Below are positions 40,861-49,526 of a stretch of DNA of 64,000 bases, piece by piece (position 1 is the stretch's first letter; each line of letters starts with the position of its first letter). The stretch is from Streptomyces rapamycinicus NRRL 5491 (GTDB taxonomy: Bacteria; Actinomycetota; Actinomycetes; Streptomycetales; Streptomycetaceae), in assembly GCF_024298965.1 (NCBI RefSeq), contig NZ_CP085193.1, positions 10,292,001 through 10,356,000 of the forward strand, read 5' to 3'. Both the position numbers and the translations under genes were made by a program. The notes under the pieces are model-generated. The model searched no databases, was not told the origin of the DNA, and worked only from the letters and a program-made list of their open reading frames with translations.

Positions 40861-41894
40861 GCCACGACACCGCGACCAGGACGGCCGCCGCACCAGCCGC
40901 GGACGACGAGGGGACGGCGCCCGCCCACGGGCTGACGCCGCGCCGGGCCGGGCAGTGGGCGAAGGAGCAGTACCCGCTCTACATCCTCATCGCGCTGCTG
41001 ATCTTCGCGGGCCTCACCTCCGACGCCTTCTTCTCCTCGTACAACGTGTCCAACCTGCTGCTGCAGGTCTCGGTGATCGGCATCGTCACCCTCGCGCAGT
41101 TCCTCATCGTGCTCACCGGTGGCATCGACATCTCCGTCGGCGCGGTCGCCGGGCTCGCCGGTGTGCTCTCCGCCGGTCTCTTCGGCGGCGGGAACACGTT
41201 GCTCGCCGTGGCGGTGGCGATCGTGCTGGGCGGCGCCATCGGTGTCTTCAACGGCTACCTCATCGCCTACCGCGGACTCGAGGCCTTCATCGTGACCCTC
41301 GGCATGCTCGCGCTGGGCCGCGGGCTCGTCTACGCCTACACCGAGGGCCAGCCGATCAGCCCCCACGCCGCCGACTTCCGCACCATCGCCACGACGGCGA
41401 TCGGCGGCGTCCCCGTGCTCGGCATCGTGTGGATCGTGCTCGCGATGGCCATGGCCTTCCTCACCCGCCGCACCGTGTTCGGGCGCCGTGTGTACGCGCT
41501 CGGCAGCAGCAAGGAGGCCGCCCACGCCGCGGGTGTGCCGGTGCGGGCCACCATGATCACGGTGTATGTGATCGCCGGTGTGCTGGTCGGCTTCGCGGGG
41601 TTCCTGCTCGCCGCCCGCATCGGCGCGGCCACTCCGACCGGAGGGGACAACTACGAGATCGACTCGATCGCGGCGGTGGTCATCGGCGGTGCCAGCCTCG
41701 TGGGCGGCCGCGGCCGGGTGCTCGGCGCGTTCCTGGGCACGCTCATCTTCGGCGTGATCTCCAACCTGCTGGTGCTGCTCAACGTCTCCACGTTTCTGCA
41801 GGACGCCTTCCGCGGGGCCCTGATCATCTTCGCGATGGTCCTCACCACCGTCCAGTTCACCCGGCGCCGTCGGCAGCGGACCGCACACTCCTGA
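40857..41894 (+). CDS. Sugar ABC importer permease, RbsC type
   Basis: 345-residue BPD_transp_2 permease with about ten membrane helices after a ~35-residue cytoplasmic N-terminus. Family strings: FLIVLTGGIDISVGAVAGLAGV, EAFIVTLGMLALGRGLVY, VYALGSSKEAAHAAGVPV (coupling loop) and DSIAAVVIGGASLVGGRGRVLGAFLGTL. GTG at 40857 overlaps the ATPase stop. Second gene of the ATPase-permease-binding protein operon. Confidence 0.9.
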   Translation: MSHDTATRTAAAPAADDEGTAPAHGLTPRRAGQWAKEQYPLYILIALLIFAGLTSDAFFSSYNVSNLLLQVSVIGIVTLAQFLIVLTGGIDISVGAVAGLAGVLSAGLFGGGNTLLAVAVAIVLGGAIGVFNGYLIAYRGLEAFIVTLGMLALGRGLVYAYTEGQPISPHAADFRTIATTAIGGVPVLGIVWIVLAMAMAFLTRRTVFGRRVYALGSSKEAAHAAGVPVRATMITVYVIAGVLVGFAGFLLAARIGAATPTGGDNYEIDSIAAVVIGGASLVGGRGRVLGAFLGTLIFGVISNLLVLLNVSTFLQDAFRGALIIFAMVLTTVQFTRRRRQRTAHS

Positions 41895-41930
41895 GCCCGG
41901 CGCATGACCAGACACGACACGGAGATCTGC

Positions 41931-42941
41931 ATGACAACCATGCGACGGGGCTCGCTCGCCGCGCTGTCCGCGGCGGCGCTGGTCCTGGCCGGCTGTACGA
42001 CCATCGGTGGCAAGGCGTCCTCGGGCGGCCCCAAGGAGGCCAAGAAGCCCACCGACGTCACGATCGGATTCTCCCAGCGGCAGCTGGACGCGCCCTACTT
42101 CGCGGCGATGGTCGACGCGGCCAGGAAGAAGGCCAGGAAGCGGGGTTTCCACCTGGAGGTGCAGAACGCCGACGGGGACGCCGTCACCCAGCTGAACCAG
42201 GCCCAGACCCTGGTGGCGCAGGGCATCGACGTCCTCGTGGTCGACGCGATGAGCCCGAAGACACAGAAGGTGCAGCTGAAGGACGTGGCGGGGGAGGTGC
42301 CGCTGGTCTTCGTCGACACCGGTATCGAGGGGGTCGGCGTCACCTCCGTCTCCTCCGACAACTACGCGATCGGCAAGCTCTCGGGCCGGCTCGCGGCCAA
42401 GCGGTTCCACCATGGCTCGACGATCAGCCTGGCCGTCCTCAACGGCGGCCCGGACGACGAGATCGTCGGCCCCGACCGCCAGCGGGGATTCCTCGACGGT
42501 CTGCGCGCCGGTGGCGTCCGGTACCACATCGTGGCCAGGACCCCCGCGAACTACTCCCAGGACGCCGCGGTACCGGCCACCGAGTCGATCCTCGCCGCAC
42601 ACCGGGACGTGGACCTGATCGTGGGCCTCAACGACTCGATGACGCTCGGAGCCCTCAGCACCCTGCGCGACAAGGGAAACAAGAGGACGCTGGTCGCCGC
42701 GGCGGCGGACGGGCAGAAACAGGCGCTCCAGGAGATCAGGGCGGGCGGATGCGACGGCCGGTACATCTCCACGGGCCTGAACTCGCCGAAGCTGGCCGCC
42801 GATCTCGCCTTCGACCTCGCGCTGCGGATCGGCACCGGCGACGTGGCGCCCAAGGACATCCAGAAGCAGCGCTACACCAAGGCCGCGGGCATCAATTGCG
42901 AGAACGTGGAGGACTTCCTCGACCCGCACTCCGTGTTCTGA
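41931..42941 (+). CDS. Sugar ABC importer, substrate-binding lipoprotein (RbsB-like)
   Basis: 336 residues: lipobox VLAGC (Cys22), then a type-1 periplasmic binding fold: VTIGFSQRQLDAPYFAAMVDAARKKA, LNQAQTLVAQGIDVLVVDAMSPKTQ, VTSVSSDNYAIGKLSGRLAAK and VDLIVGLNDSMTLGAL. ATG at 41931 is chosen over an upstream in-frame ATG (41904) since GGAGAT lies just before it and the signal peptide starts there. Last gene of the importer; followed by a strong terminator. Confidence 0.88.
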   Translation: MTTMRRGSLAALSAAALVLAGCTTIGGKASSGGPKEAKKPTDVTIGFSQRQLDAPYFAAMVDAARKKARKRGFHLEVQNADGDAVTQLNQAQTLVAQGIDVLVVDAMSPKTQKVQLKDVAGEVPLVFVDTGIEGVGVTSVSSDNYAIGKLSGRLAAKRFHHGSTISLAVLNGGPDDEIVGPDRQRGFLDGLRAGGVRYHIVARTPANYSQDAAVPATESILAAHRDVDLIVGLNDSMTLGALSTLRDKGNKRTLVAAAADGQKQALQEIRAGGCDGRYISTGLNSPKLAADLAFDLALRIGTGDVAPKDIQKQRYTKAAGINCENVEDFLDPHSVF

Positions 42942-42955
42942 GCCGCGGCCGCGCG

Positions 42956-43001
42956 CACGGGGCAGGGGCCGGAATCTCACGATTCCGGCCCCTGCCCCGT
43001 G
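42956..43001. terminator. Long bidirectional terminator hairpin
   Basis: Perfect 21-bp arms (42956-42976 and 42981-43001, starting CACGGGGCAGGGG) with a TCAC loop between the convergent importer and SDR genes. Confidence 0.85.
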
Positions 43002-43013
43002 TGATGCGATCGG

Positions 43014-43799
43014 TCAATCGCGTTCGTAGACCGCGTCCGGCATGTCGCCGTTGATGGTGTAGCCGCCGTCGACCGAGAGCGTCGCCCCGGTCGAGTACGA
43101 GGCGTCCTCGGAGGCCAGATAGGCGATCGCCGCGGCCACCTGCTCGGCGCGGGCCACCGCGCCGAGCGGGATGCGCCGGTTCAGCGAGGCCACGACGTCC
43201 TCCGTGTAGAGGGGCGTGGTCAGCGCGGACCACGTGGCCCCCGGGCGCACCGCGTTGACCGTGATGCCGTGCTCGGCCCACTCTCCCGCGAGGGTGAAGG
43301 TGAGCGCCTCGATCCCGCCCTTGGAGGCGGCGTAGGCGGCCGCCTCGCGCAGCGAGATCACCGAGTGGATCGACGAGACATTGACGATACGGCCCGGCCG
43401 CTTCGCCGCCACCATATGCCGCGCGACCGCGGTGGCCATGAGGAACACCCCGCGCAGATTGACGCCGAGCACCGTGTCGAAGTCGTCCGCGCTCATCTCC
43501 AGGGCGGGGGAGATGCGCAGGATGCCCGCGCTGTTCACCAGCGAGAACGGAACGCCGAGCGTGGCCACCACCTCGTCCACGGCCTTCCGTACCTGGTCGG
43601 GGTCGGAGACGTCCACCGCGAAGGGTGTGGCGGAGCCACCGGCGCCGGTGATCGTGCGCGCGGACTCCTCGGCGCGCTCGGCCGAGATGTCGAAGACGGC
43701 CACGGAGCCGCCCTCGCCCGCGATGCGCTCGGCCGCGGCCCGGCCGATGCCCGCCCCCGCCCCGGTGACGATCGCGACGCGATCGGTGAATCGGCTCAT
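43014..43799 (-). CDS. SDR-family oxidoreductase
   Basis: 261-residue classical SDR: cofactor motif TGAGAGIGRA, NSAGI, catalytic Ser in VNVSSIHS, YAASK (Tyr-Lys) and the C-terminal ASYSTGATLSVDGGYTING. Last gene of the leftward gluconolactonase operon; its ATG overlaps the previous stop by 4 nt (ATGA). Likely a polyol or sugar dehydrogenase in the same pathway. Confidence 0.88.
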   Translation of the reverse strand: MSRFTDRVAIVTGAGAGIGRAAAERIAGEGGSVAVFDISAERAEESARTITGAGGSATPFAVDVSDPDQVRKAVDEVVATLGVPFSLVNSAGILRISPALEMSADDFDTVLGVNLRGVFLMATAVARHMVAAKRPGRIVNVSSIHSVISLREAAAYAASKGGIEALTFTLAGEWAEHGITVNAVRPGATWSALTTPLYTEDVVASLNRRIPLGAVARAEQVAAAIAYLASEDASYSTGATLSVDGGYTINGDMPDAVYERD

Positions 43800-44857
43800 G
43801 CCGCACCCTTCCCCTCGTCCGATACGGTGATCAGCACCGGCACGCCCCGTTCGTCGACATCGACCGGCACCTCGTCGTCGGCGATCTCGTGGACGCCGAG
43901 CGTGAACTCGGCGCTCAGTGTGGATCCGCCGGCGATGACGGGCACGCCGGGGCGCTCCAGCCGCTCGCCGAGCGGCATGAACGGTGAGGTGGTGTGCGGT
44001 TCGACCGCCACGATGTGCTCGGTGCCCCACCAGGGGTAGTCGTCGGGCGCGTGGCACTCCTGCCACACCCAGATCTCGGGGAACAGCTCGGGCTGCCAGC
44101 TCATCGTCGCCACCAGACCGCAGCCCGGTGAGCGCAGCCCGAACCAGCCGCCCGTGACGGTGGCGTAGCCGAGGTCGGCCGTCGGGCCCTCGCCCGGCGC
44201 GAGTCCGAGGGCTCCCACGCCCGGGGCGACGGCGGGCACCCGGCGCCTCTCGCCGGGTGTCATCCACTGCCGGGCGCCGAAGTCCTCCGGATGCGCGGTG
44301 AGCTCCTCGAACGGGCCGTACACGGTGGCCGCGCGGGCCACGGTCGCGGTGTTGAAGGCGGGGTGCAGGCCCCAGTTCGAGGGCAGGGCCCGGGTGGAGA
44401 GGTTCTCCACCTCGCTGCGGAAACGCAGCACGGAGCCGTCGAGCGAGAAGGTCTTGGTCATGCGGAACGGGTAGCGGGCGAGCCGGGTGACGCACCGCAG
44501 CGCGGTCCCGTCCGCCGTCTCCACGGCCTCGGCCGCCCACGAGCGGCGGGCCGCCTCACCGTGGAACGGCAGCGGAGCGCCGTGCACGGTGGTCGGTGGC
44601 CCCGCGTTGGGGAACAACTCCTGTATGCCGCCAGCGTAGTTGTCGAAGAACGACACATCGCTCGCGTCCGCCGTGTCGGCGGCCGGCACCCGGTCCACCC
44701 AGTGCGGGTCGCGCCACAGGATCTCCTCGCCGGTGGCCTTCCAGACCAGCGAGAGGATGTCGGTGCCCCGGGCCGGGTTCACCACCACCGTGACCGCGTC
44801 GTTCTCCAGTGTCCACGCACCGCCGTCGACGGGCCGGACCGAGGTCGCGCTCGCCAT
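43796..44857 (-). CDS. Galactose-mutarotase-like protein (aldose 1-epimerase fold)
   Basis: 353-residue beta-sandwich protein: WTLENDAVTVVVNPARGTDILSLVWKATGEEILW at the N-terminus, FFDNYAGGIQELFPN, SNWGLHPAFN (the His that is catalytic in mutarotases), FPEIWVWQECHAPDDYPWWG and EHIVAVEPHTTSPFM. Resembles DUF4432/aldose 1-epimerase-family proteins. The likely role is interconverting sugar anomers ahead of dehydrogenase and lactonase. Start at 44857 lies two bases after the dehydrogenase stop, with GGGAG. Confidence 0.78.
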   Translation of the reverse strand: MASATSVRPVDGGAWTLENDAVTVVVNPARGTDILSLVWKATGEEILWRDPHWVDRVPAADTADASDVSFFDNYAGGIQELFPNAGPPTTVHGAPLPFHGEAARRSWAAEAVETADGTALRCVTRLARYPFRMTKTFSLDGSVLRFRSEVENLSTRALPSNWGLHPAFNTATVARAATVYGPFEELTAHPEDFGARQWMTPGERRRVPAVAPGVGALGLAPGEGPTADLGYATVTGGWFGLRSPGCGLVATMSWQPELFPEIWVWQECHAPDDYPWWGTEHIVAVEPHTTSPFMPLGERLERPGVPVIAGGSTLSAEFTLGVHEIADDEVPVDVDERGVPVLITVSDEGKGAA

Positions 44858-44859
44858 GC

Positions 44860-45915
44860 TCACTCCCATCCGATGACCGACTTGCCGACGCTGCCCGCGG
44901 CGAAGTCCGCGAAGGCGTCGGGGCCCTCCTCGATCGAGGAGACGCTGGTGATGATCGGGGCGAGGTCCACACCGAGCCGGCCGGCCTCCGCCACGGCCTC
45001 CATCATCAGCGGCACGCTGAAGACGAACATCCCGCGCAGGGTCACCTGACGCATAATCAGGTCCGGTACCGGGTCGATGGTGAAGTCGGGGCCGAGCCCG
45101 ACGAACACCACGGTGCCCCAGGTCTTCACCACCTCCACGGCGGTACGGCGGCCGTGGACGTTCCCGGAGGTGTCGATGACGGCGTTCGCGCCACCGGGCA
45201 CCACGGCCTGGATGTCGAAGCCCGCGGAATCGTGGACATCGGAGTAGCCGAGGCTCTCGGCGAACGCACGGCGCTCGGGGCTCGGGTCGGTGCCGACGGC
45301 GCGCAGGCCGAACGCCTTCGCCCAGGCGAGCACGGCGAGACCCACCGGGCCCACGCCGATGACGACCACGGTCTCGCCCGGCCTCACCTCCGAGCGGAGC
45401 AGCGCCTGGTAGGCCGTCGTGGCACCGCAGGCGAGGAACGCGCCGACGGGGAAGCTCACCTCGTCCGGCAGCACCACGCAGTCCTTGGCCGTGACGACCA
45501 GTTCGTCCTGGCAGCCACCGGGCCGGTTGAGCGAGTACACCCGCGCTCCGCGCTCGCAGTGCACATCCCAGCCGCGCCGACAGCTCTCGCACTGGCCGCA
45601 GCCGGAGTAGTGCTGCACCGCGACCCGGTCGCCCACCCGCGGATGGCTCACACCGGGGCCGACCGCCTTGACCACACCGGCGATCTCATGGCCGGGTGTC
45701 ATCTCGGGCGAGCGCGGCTGAGTGGCGTGCCGCATCTCCTCGTGTGTCATGTGGAAGTAGTGCAGATCGCTTCCGCACAGGCCGGCCGCCTTCATGTCGA
45801 GGACCAGCTCGCCCGGTCCGGGCTCGGGGAGTGGCGCGTCGACGACGGCGACCTTCTCCTTCGCGGCGAATCGCAGCGCACGGACCGTGGTGGCCGGCGC
45901 GGTGGTGGTCGTCAT
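44860..45915 (-). CDS. Zinc-dependent sugar/polyol dehydrogenase
   Basis: 351-residue MDR enzyme: GLCGSDLHYF, PGHEIAGVV, structural zinc lobe CGQCESCRRGWDVHC, nucleotide site VVVIGVGPVGLAVL. It is typical of the L-idonate/sorbitol-dehydrogenase-like branch. AAAGGAGA precedes the ATG at 45913-45915, which overlaps the SMP-30 stop (ATGA). Acts with the lactonase: sugar to lactone, or polyol to ketose. Confidence 0.87.
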   Translation of the reverse strand: MTTTTAPATTVRALRFAAKEKVAVVDAPLPEPGPGELVLDMKAAGLCGSDLHYFHMTHEEMRHATQPRSPEMTPGHEIAGVVKAVGPGVSHPRVGDRVAVQHYSGCGQCESCRRGWDVHCERGARVYSLNRPGGCQDELVVTAKDCVVLPDEVSFPVGAFLACGATTAYQALLRSEVRPGETVVVIGVGPVGLAVLAWAKAFGLRAVGTDPSPERRAFAESLGYSDVHDSAGFDIQAVVPGGANAVIDTSGNVHGRRTAVEVVKTWGTVVFVGLGPDFTIDPVPDLIMRQVTLRGMFVFSVPLMMEAVAEAGRLGVDLAPIITSVSSIEEGPDAFADFAAGSVGKSVIGWE

Positions 45916-46883
45916 GGTGTCTCCTTTCCTGGGGCGCGGGAGGCGCGGGATGCGGGTCGGCGGAGTGCCGGGATGTCCGCCGCGTACAGCACCGATTCGG
46001 TGGTGACGGCGGGGTCGACCGTGCCGAGCGGCGGTGAGCAGCAGAGGTGGAGGACGGACTGGTCGGCGCCGCCGACGGCGACCGCGTAGGGGCTGAGGCC
46101 GCCGGTTTCCACGACGGCGAGCAGGGTGCCGTCCGGGTCGAACAGCCGGGCGCCGTGTCCGATCGAGGAAGCGACCCAGACCCGGTCGTGGGCGTCGATG
46201 GCCAGACCGTCGGGCAGTACGGGAAGCTCGCGGGTGGCGCGTTCGATGTCCAGGTGGCGGGGCGGGCTGCCGAACTGCTTCCACACCCGCCGCTCGCCGA
46301 GCGTGGGCGCCCCGCCGCCGCTCCAGGCCACCGGCCACGAGGAGACGCGTCCGGCGAAGGTCTCGGCCACCAGCAGCCGACGGCGGTCGGCGGTGAGCAC
46401 CATGCCGTTGGGGAAGACGAGCCCGTGGCCCTGGAGATCGGCCCGGCCGTCGGGGGAGACCCGCACCAGGGCGGTCTCGCGCAGGGAGCCGGGCTCGGCG
46501 TCCGTATTGCCGAAGTTGCCGATGAGGGCCCAGCCGGACTCGGTGACGAGCATGTCGTTGGCCACGCCCTCGATGAGATGGCCGAAGCGCGCCACGGTGG
46601 TGAGCGCCCGGCCGTCCCACCGCAGCAGGGCGCGCTCCAGCATCGAGACGACCAGCAGCGATCCGTCGGGCGCGAATCCGAGCCCGGACGGCCGGCCGGG
46701 CACCTCGCACACCGTGCGCACCTCATGGCCGGTGTCCGGTGAGCGGCCCGGACGGAAGGCGAGGACGCGCCCGCTGTAGAAGTCGGAGGCGAACAGTTCG
46801 CCGTCGCGCCATCGGGGGCCCTCGAGAAAGGTGAACCCGCTCGCGACGGGGGTGGCGTGGACGGTCGTCACCGATGTGCGCAT
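45912..46883 (-). CDS. SMP-30/gluconolactonase-family lactonase
   Basis: 323-residue six-bladed propeller: metal ligand Glu21 in TFLEGPRW, FASDFYSGRVLAF, GVANDMLVTESGWALIGNFGN (Asn ligand), FPNGMVLTADRRRLLVAET and LPDGLAIDAHDRVWVA (Asp). These are the metal-ligand positions of SMP-30 lactonases. First gene of a four-gene leftward operon (lactonase, dehydrogenase, mutarotase-like, SDR) that begins 56 bp from a 33-bp shared element. Hydrolyses a sugar lactone, identity unknown. Confidence 0.87.
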   Translation of the reverse strand: MRTSVTTVHATPVASGFTFLEGPRWRDGELFASDFYSGRVLAFRPGRSPDTGHEVRTVCEVPGRPSGLGFAPDGSLLVVSMLERALLRWDGRALTTVARFGHLIEGVANDMLVTESGWALIGNFGNTDAEPGSLRETALVRVSPDGRADLQGHGLVFPNGMVLTADRRRLLVAETFAGRVSSWPVAWSGGGAPTLGERRVWKQFGSPPRHLDIERATRELPVLPDGLAIDAHDRVWVASSIGHGARLFDPDGTLLAVVETGGLSPYAVAVGGADQSVLHLCCSPPLGTVDPAVTTESVLYAADIPALRRPASRASRAPGKETP

Positions 46884-46938
46884 GAGGCTCCTGTTCGTCG
46901 TGGCACCGCGAGGCGGTCACGAAGGCGGCCACGGCACA

Positions 46939-46971
46939 TTCTCATGGTGCGGACTTGTTGTCTAGTGGATG
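46939..46971 (-). promoter_or_regulatory. 33-bp shared regulatory element, copy 2 (lactonase operon)
   Basis: Minus strand: CATCCACTAGACA-N4-GTCC-N4-CATGAGAA, same spacing as the other copies. Similarity to copy 3 continues beyond the element (GGCGGCCACGG at 46924-46934 and 56683-56693). It overlaps the last codons of the upstream kinase gene, so the lactonase operon has its own promoter/operator at the kinase 3' end. Confidence 0.8.
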
Positions 46972-48453
46972 AGAATTCGTGAACCAGGGCTCCAGGCCGC
47001 GATAGGCGTCCAGGAACTCCCGGTGGCGCGCCGAGTAGTCCCGGTGCCGGTCCGCGGACGGGGTGAACTCCGCCTGGACCGTGGAGAGTTCGCGGACCAC
47101 CTCGAAGCCGTCGACCAGGCCGCTGCCCACCGCTGCGGTGACGGCGGCGCCGAGGCTGTTGGCCTCCTCGACGATGCTGCGGCGGCGTATCCGGGCGCCC
47201 CAGACGTCGGCGAGGACGCGCAGCCAGAGGTCGCTCGCCGCGCCCCCGCCGATGGCGTCGACGCGGTCGACCGGATGCCCGGCCTCGCGGAAGGCGCCGA
47301 CGCAGGTGGCCAGGTTGAAGGCGACCCCCTCCAGGACGGCCTTCGCCAGATGCGCCGGGCCATGGTGCCGGGAGAGCCCGACGAAGGCGCCCCGGGCGTC
47401 GGCGTTCCAGTACGGTGAGCGCTCGCCGAGCAGATGGGGCAGGAAGTAGAGCCCCGTGGTGTCGGCGTCGTCGATCCGCGCCAGGGTGCGGCCGATGCGC
47501 TCCGGCCCGCCGTCCGGGCGCAGCACCTGCGCGATCCACTCCAGCGAGGCGCCGCCCGCCTGCATCGTGGCCGTCGGGACGTAGTGTCCGGGCAGGACGT
47601 GGTTGAACGTCATGGTGCGCAGGGCCGGGTCGTACAGCGGCCGCGTGGCCGACATCGAGATCCACGAGGAGGAGCCGAGGTAGGTGTAGGCGCCGTCCTC
47701 GGGGGTCAGCACCCCGGCGCCCAGCGCGGCGAGGGGGCCGTCCCCGCCGCCGATGACCACGGGGGTCCCGGCGGGCACCCCGGCCTCCTCCGCCGCCCGG
47801 GCACGGACCCGGCCGACGACCGAGGCCGACTCGGCGATGTCGGGCAGCAGGCCCGGGTCGACGGCCGCCGCGTCGAGCACGGTCCGCGACCAGATGCCCG
47901 CCCGCTGGTCGAAGGCGTTGGTGCTGGAGGCGTCGGAGGGATCGGTGACGAGCGTTCCGGTCAGGCGCTGGACGATGTAGTCCTTGGCCAGGCACATATG
48001 GGCCACCCGGCGGAAGGTCCGCGGTTCGTGGTCGCGCACCCACATCACCTTGGCCAGCGAATACGTGGGGTGGATCCGGTGCCCCAGCAGCCGGTAGGCG
48101 CGCTCCTCGCCCAGCTCGGCGGCCAGTGTCCCGGCCTGCTCGGTGCTGCGGTGGTCGGCCCAGATCATCGCGGGCCGCACCGGCCGGTGCGCCCGGTCGA
48201 GCAGCACGGCCCCCATCATCTGGCCGCTGAATCCGATGGCGCCGATCCGCTCCGGGGGCGTCCCGCTCCGGGCCAGCAGTTCGCGGCCGGCCCGGCAGAC
48301 GGCCCGCCACCAGGACTCGGGGTCCTGCTCCGCGATGCCGCCGGCCCGGAAGTCGGTGTCGTAGCGCACGGTCACCGCCGTCACCAGCCGGCCGTCGTCG
48401 GTGTGCAGGGACGCCTTGTTCCCGGTGGTGCCGAGGTCATGGGCGATGATCAC
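46942..48453 (-). CDS. FGGY-family carbohydrate kinase (xylulokinase-like)
   Basis: 503-residue two-domain kinase with N-terminal phosphate site AHDLGTTGNKASL, IGFSGQMMGAVLLD, domain-2 entry VVIGGGDGPLAALGAGVL, and the adenosine motif IGGGAASDLWLRVLADVWGA. It resembles xylulokinases, but related FGGY enzymes phosphorylate other ketoses, ribulose, erythritol or apulose. ATG at 48453. Its promoter on the minus strand has TTGACATCCTGTACG over a CATCCTGT/ACAGGATG palindrome shared with the GntR-divergent promoter. Together with the split transketolase it probably makes the ketose phosphate that enzyme cleaves. Confidence 0.85.
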   Translation of the reverse strand: MIIAHDLGTTGNKASLHTDDGRLVTAVTVRYDTDFRAGGIAEQDPESWWRAVCRAGRELLARSGTPPERIGAIGFSGQMMGAVLLDRAHRPVRPAMIWADHRSTEQAGTLAAELGEERAYRLLGHRIHPTYSLAKVMWVRDHEPRTFRRVAHMCLAKDYIVQRLTGTLVTDPSDASSTNAFDQRAGIWSRTVLDAAAVDPGLLPDIAESASVVGRVRARAAEEAGVPAGTPVVIGGGDGPLAALGAGVLTPEDGAYTYLGSSSWISMSATRPLYDPALRTMTFNHVLPGHYVPTATMQAGGASLEWIAQVLRPDGGPERIGRTLARIDDADTTGLYFLPHLLGERSPYWNADARGAFVGLSRHHGPAHLAKAVLEGVAFNLATCVGAFREAGHPVDRVDAIGGGAASDLWLRVLADVWGARIRRRSIVEEANSLGAAVTAAVGSGLVDGFEVVRELSTVQAEFTPSADRHRDYSARHREFLDAYRGLEPWFTNSHPLDNKSAP

Positions 48454-48515
48454 GGATGTTTCTCCCCAGCTTCCTGGTGTCCGGGCATGGCCTGGAACGT
48501 TGCGCAGGTCACTGT

Positions 48516-48535
48516 CATCCTGTCCGTACAGGATG
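48516..48535 (-). promoter_or_regulatory. GntR-type operator in the kinase promoter
   Basis: CATCCTGT-N4-ACAGGATG, 8-bp perfect arms. On the minus strand it is preceded by TTGACA as -35, giving TTGACATCCTGTACG, identical over 15 bases to the promoter at 49468-49482. Confidence 0.75.
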
Positions 48536-48582
48536 TCAAGGGTGATGAGCGGGGGTACGACGGGGCCGCGGGGTCGCGAAAA

Positions 48583-48619
48583 GGGCGGCCGACCCGATGT
48601 CGTATCGGGGCCGCCGCCC
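48583..48619. terminator. Terminator hairpin of the GntR gene
   Basis: 16-bp arms (14 of 16 paired), GGGCGGCCGACCCGAT against ATCGGGGCCGCCGCCC, loop GTCGT, 16 bp after the GntR stop. Confidence 0.65.
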
Positions 48620-48634
48620 AGGTGGGAGCGCGTT

Positions 48635-49423
48635 TCAGCCGGTGCTGTCGTTCACCAGCATCGACGGTGGCGCCCCGGCCCGGCGGCGCCGGCGGACATG
48701 CACCTGGAAACGGCTGCGGTCCGCGCGGTGGTAGGCCGTGAAGTACTCCACCGGCCTGCCCTCCTGGTCCCAGGCGGTGCTCCGCAGGAGCAGCACCGGG
48801 TCGTGGGCGTCCACGCCGAGCGCCTCGGCCACCGACGGGGCTGCGGGCACCGCCTCCACCTCACGCCTGCCGTGGTCCAGCCCGACGCCGTACTTGCCCT
48901 CCAGCAGGGCGTAGAGCGACTGGTGCGTCAGATCCTCGTCGAGCAGTCCGGGCGCCACCCGGTGCGGCAGCCAGGTGCTGGTCAGCGCCCATGGCTCGGC
49001 GTTGACATAGCGCAGCCGCTCCAGATGGATCAGCGGTGCGCCCTCCTCGACCTCCAGCTCACGGGCGGCGTCCGCCGTCGCGGGGGCGAACTCCAGCCGG
49101 CGCACCGCGCTGACCAGCGCTCCACCGCGGGCGGCCACGTCCTCGTACAGGCCCGTCATCGACTGGAAGAGCGACTCGTCGACCTTGCGGGCGGCCACGA
49201 AGGTGCCCTGCCCCTTGCGCCGCACGATGCGGCCCTCGCCCTCGAGCTCGTCGAGGGCCTGGCGCACGACGGTCCGGGAGACGCCGTACCGCTCGCACAG
49301 GGTCACCTCGCCGGGCAGCCGTTCACCCACCTTCCAGACGCTGCCGAGCTGTGCCAGCAGCAGCTCCTTGAGCTGGGCGTAGAAGGGCAGTGCGGCATCG
49401 CGGTCAATCCGTCCGGGTTCCAC
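48635..49423 (-). CDS. GntR-family regulator, HutC/UTRA subfamily
   Basis: 262 residues. Winged helix: FYAQLKELLLAQLGSVWKVGERLPGEVTLCERYGVSRTVVRQALDELEGEGRIVRRKGQGTFV; here the recognition segment is CERYGVSRTVVRQALDEL. Then a UTRA effector domain (ALVSAVRRLEFAPATA, LTHQSLYALLEGKYG, LLRSTAWDQEGRPVEYFTAYHRAD). The GTG at 49421-49423 has no ribosome site, and TACGCT lies about seven bases upstream, so it may be leaderless. It probably binds the CCTGTAC palindromes upstream of the kinase and of the SDR-ADH operon. Ligand: probably a pathway sugar phosphate. Confidence 0.87.
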   Translation of the reverse strand: MEPGRIDRDAALPFYAQLKELLLAQLGSVWKVGERLPGEVTLCERYGVSRTVVRQALDELEGEGRIVRRKGQGTFVAARKVDESLFQSMTGLYEDVAARGGALVSAVRRLEFAPATADAARELEVEEGAPLIHLERLRYVNAEPWALTSTWLPHRVAPGLLDEDLTHQSLYALLEGKYGVGLDHGRREVEAVPAAPSVAEALGVDAHDPVLLLRSTAWDQEGRPVEYFTAYHRADRSRFQVHVRRRRRAGAPPSMLVNDSTG

Positions 49424-49467
49424 GGCGCAAGCGTAGCGCCTGGCGGCGAAGACAACAGCCCGTCCTC

Positions 49468-49488
49468 TTGACATCCTGTACGTACAGG
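49468..49488 (+). promoter_or_regulatory. GntR-type operator in the SDR-ADH promoter
   Basis: TTGACA (-35, 49468-49473) runs into the perfect 14-bp palindrome CCTGTACGTACAGG (49475-49488). A bound repressor would cover the space just downstream of -35. Same arrangement as the kinase promoter. Confidence 0.8.
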
Positions 49489-49526
49489 CCGTCTTATCAC
49501 TGCCGGAGTCCACCCAAGGAGACATC

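Noticed and set aside
40671..42980. 769-codon minus-strand frame opposite the sugar importer
   Set aside because: Overlaps three convincing importer genes and has a shadow-like composition (Arg, Gly, His, Asp-rich).
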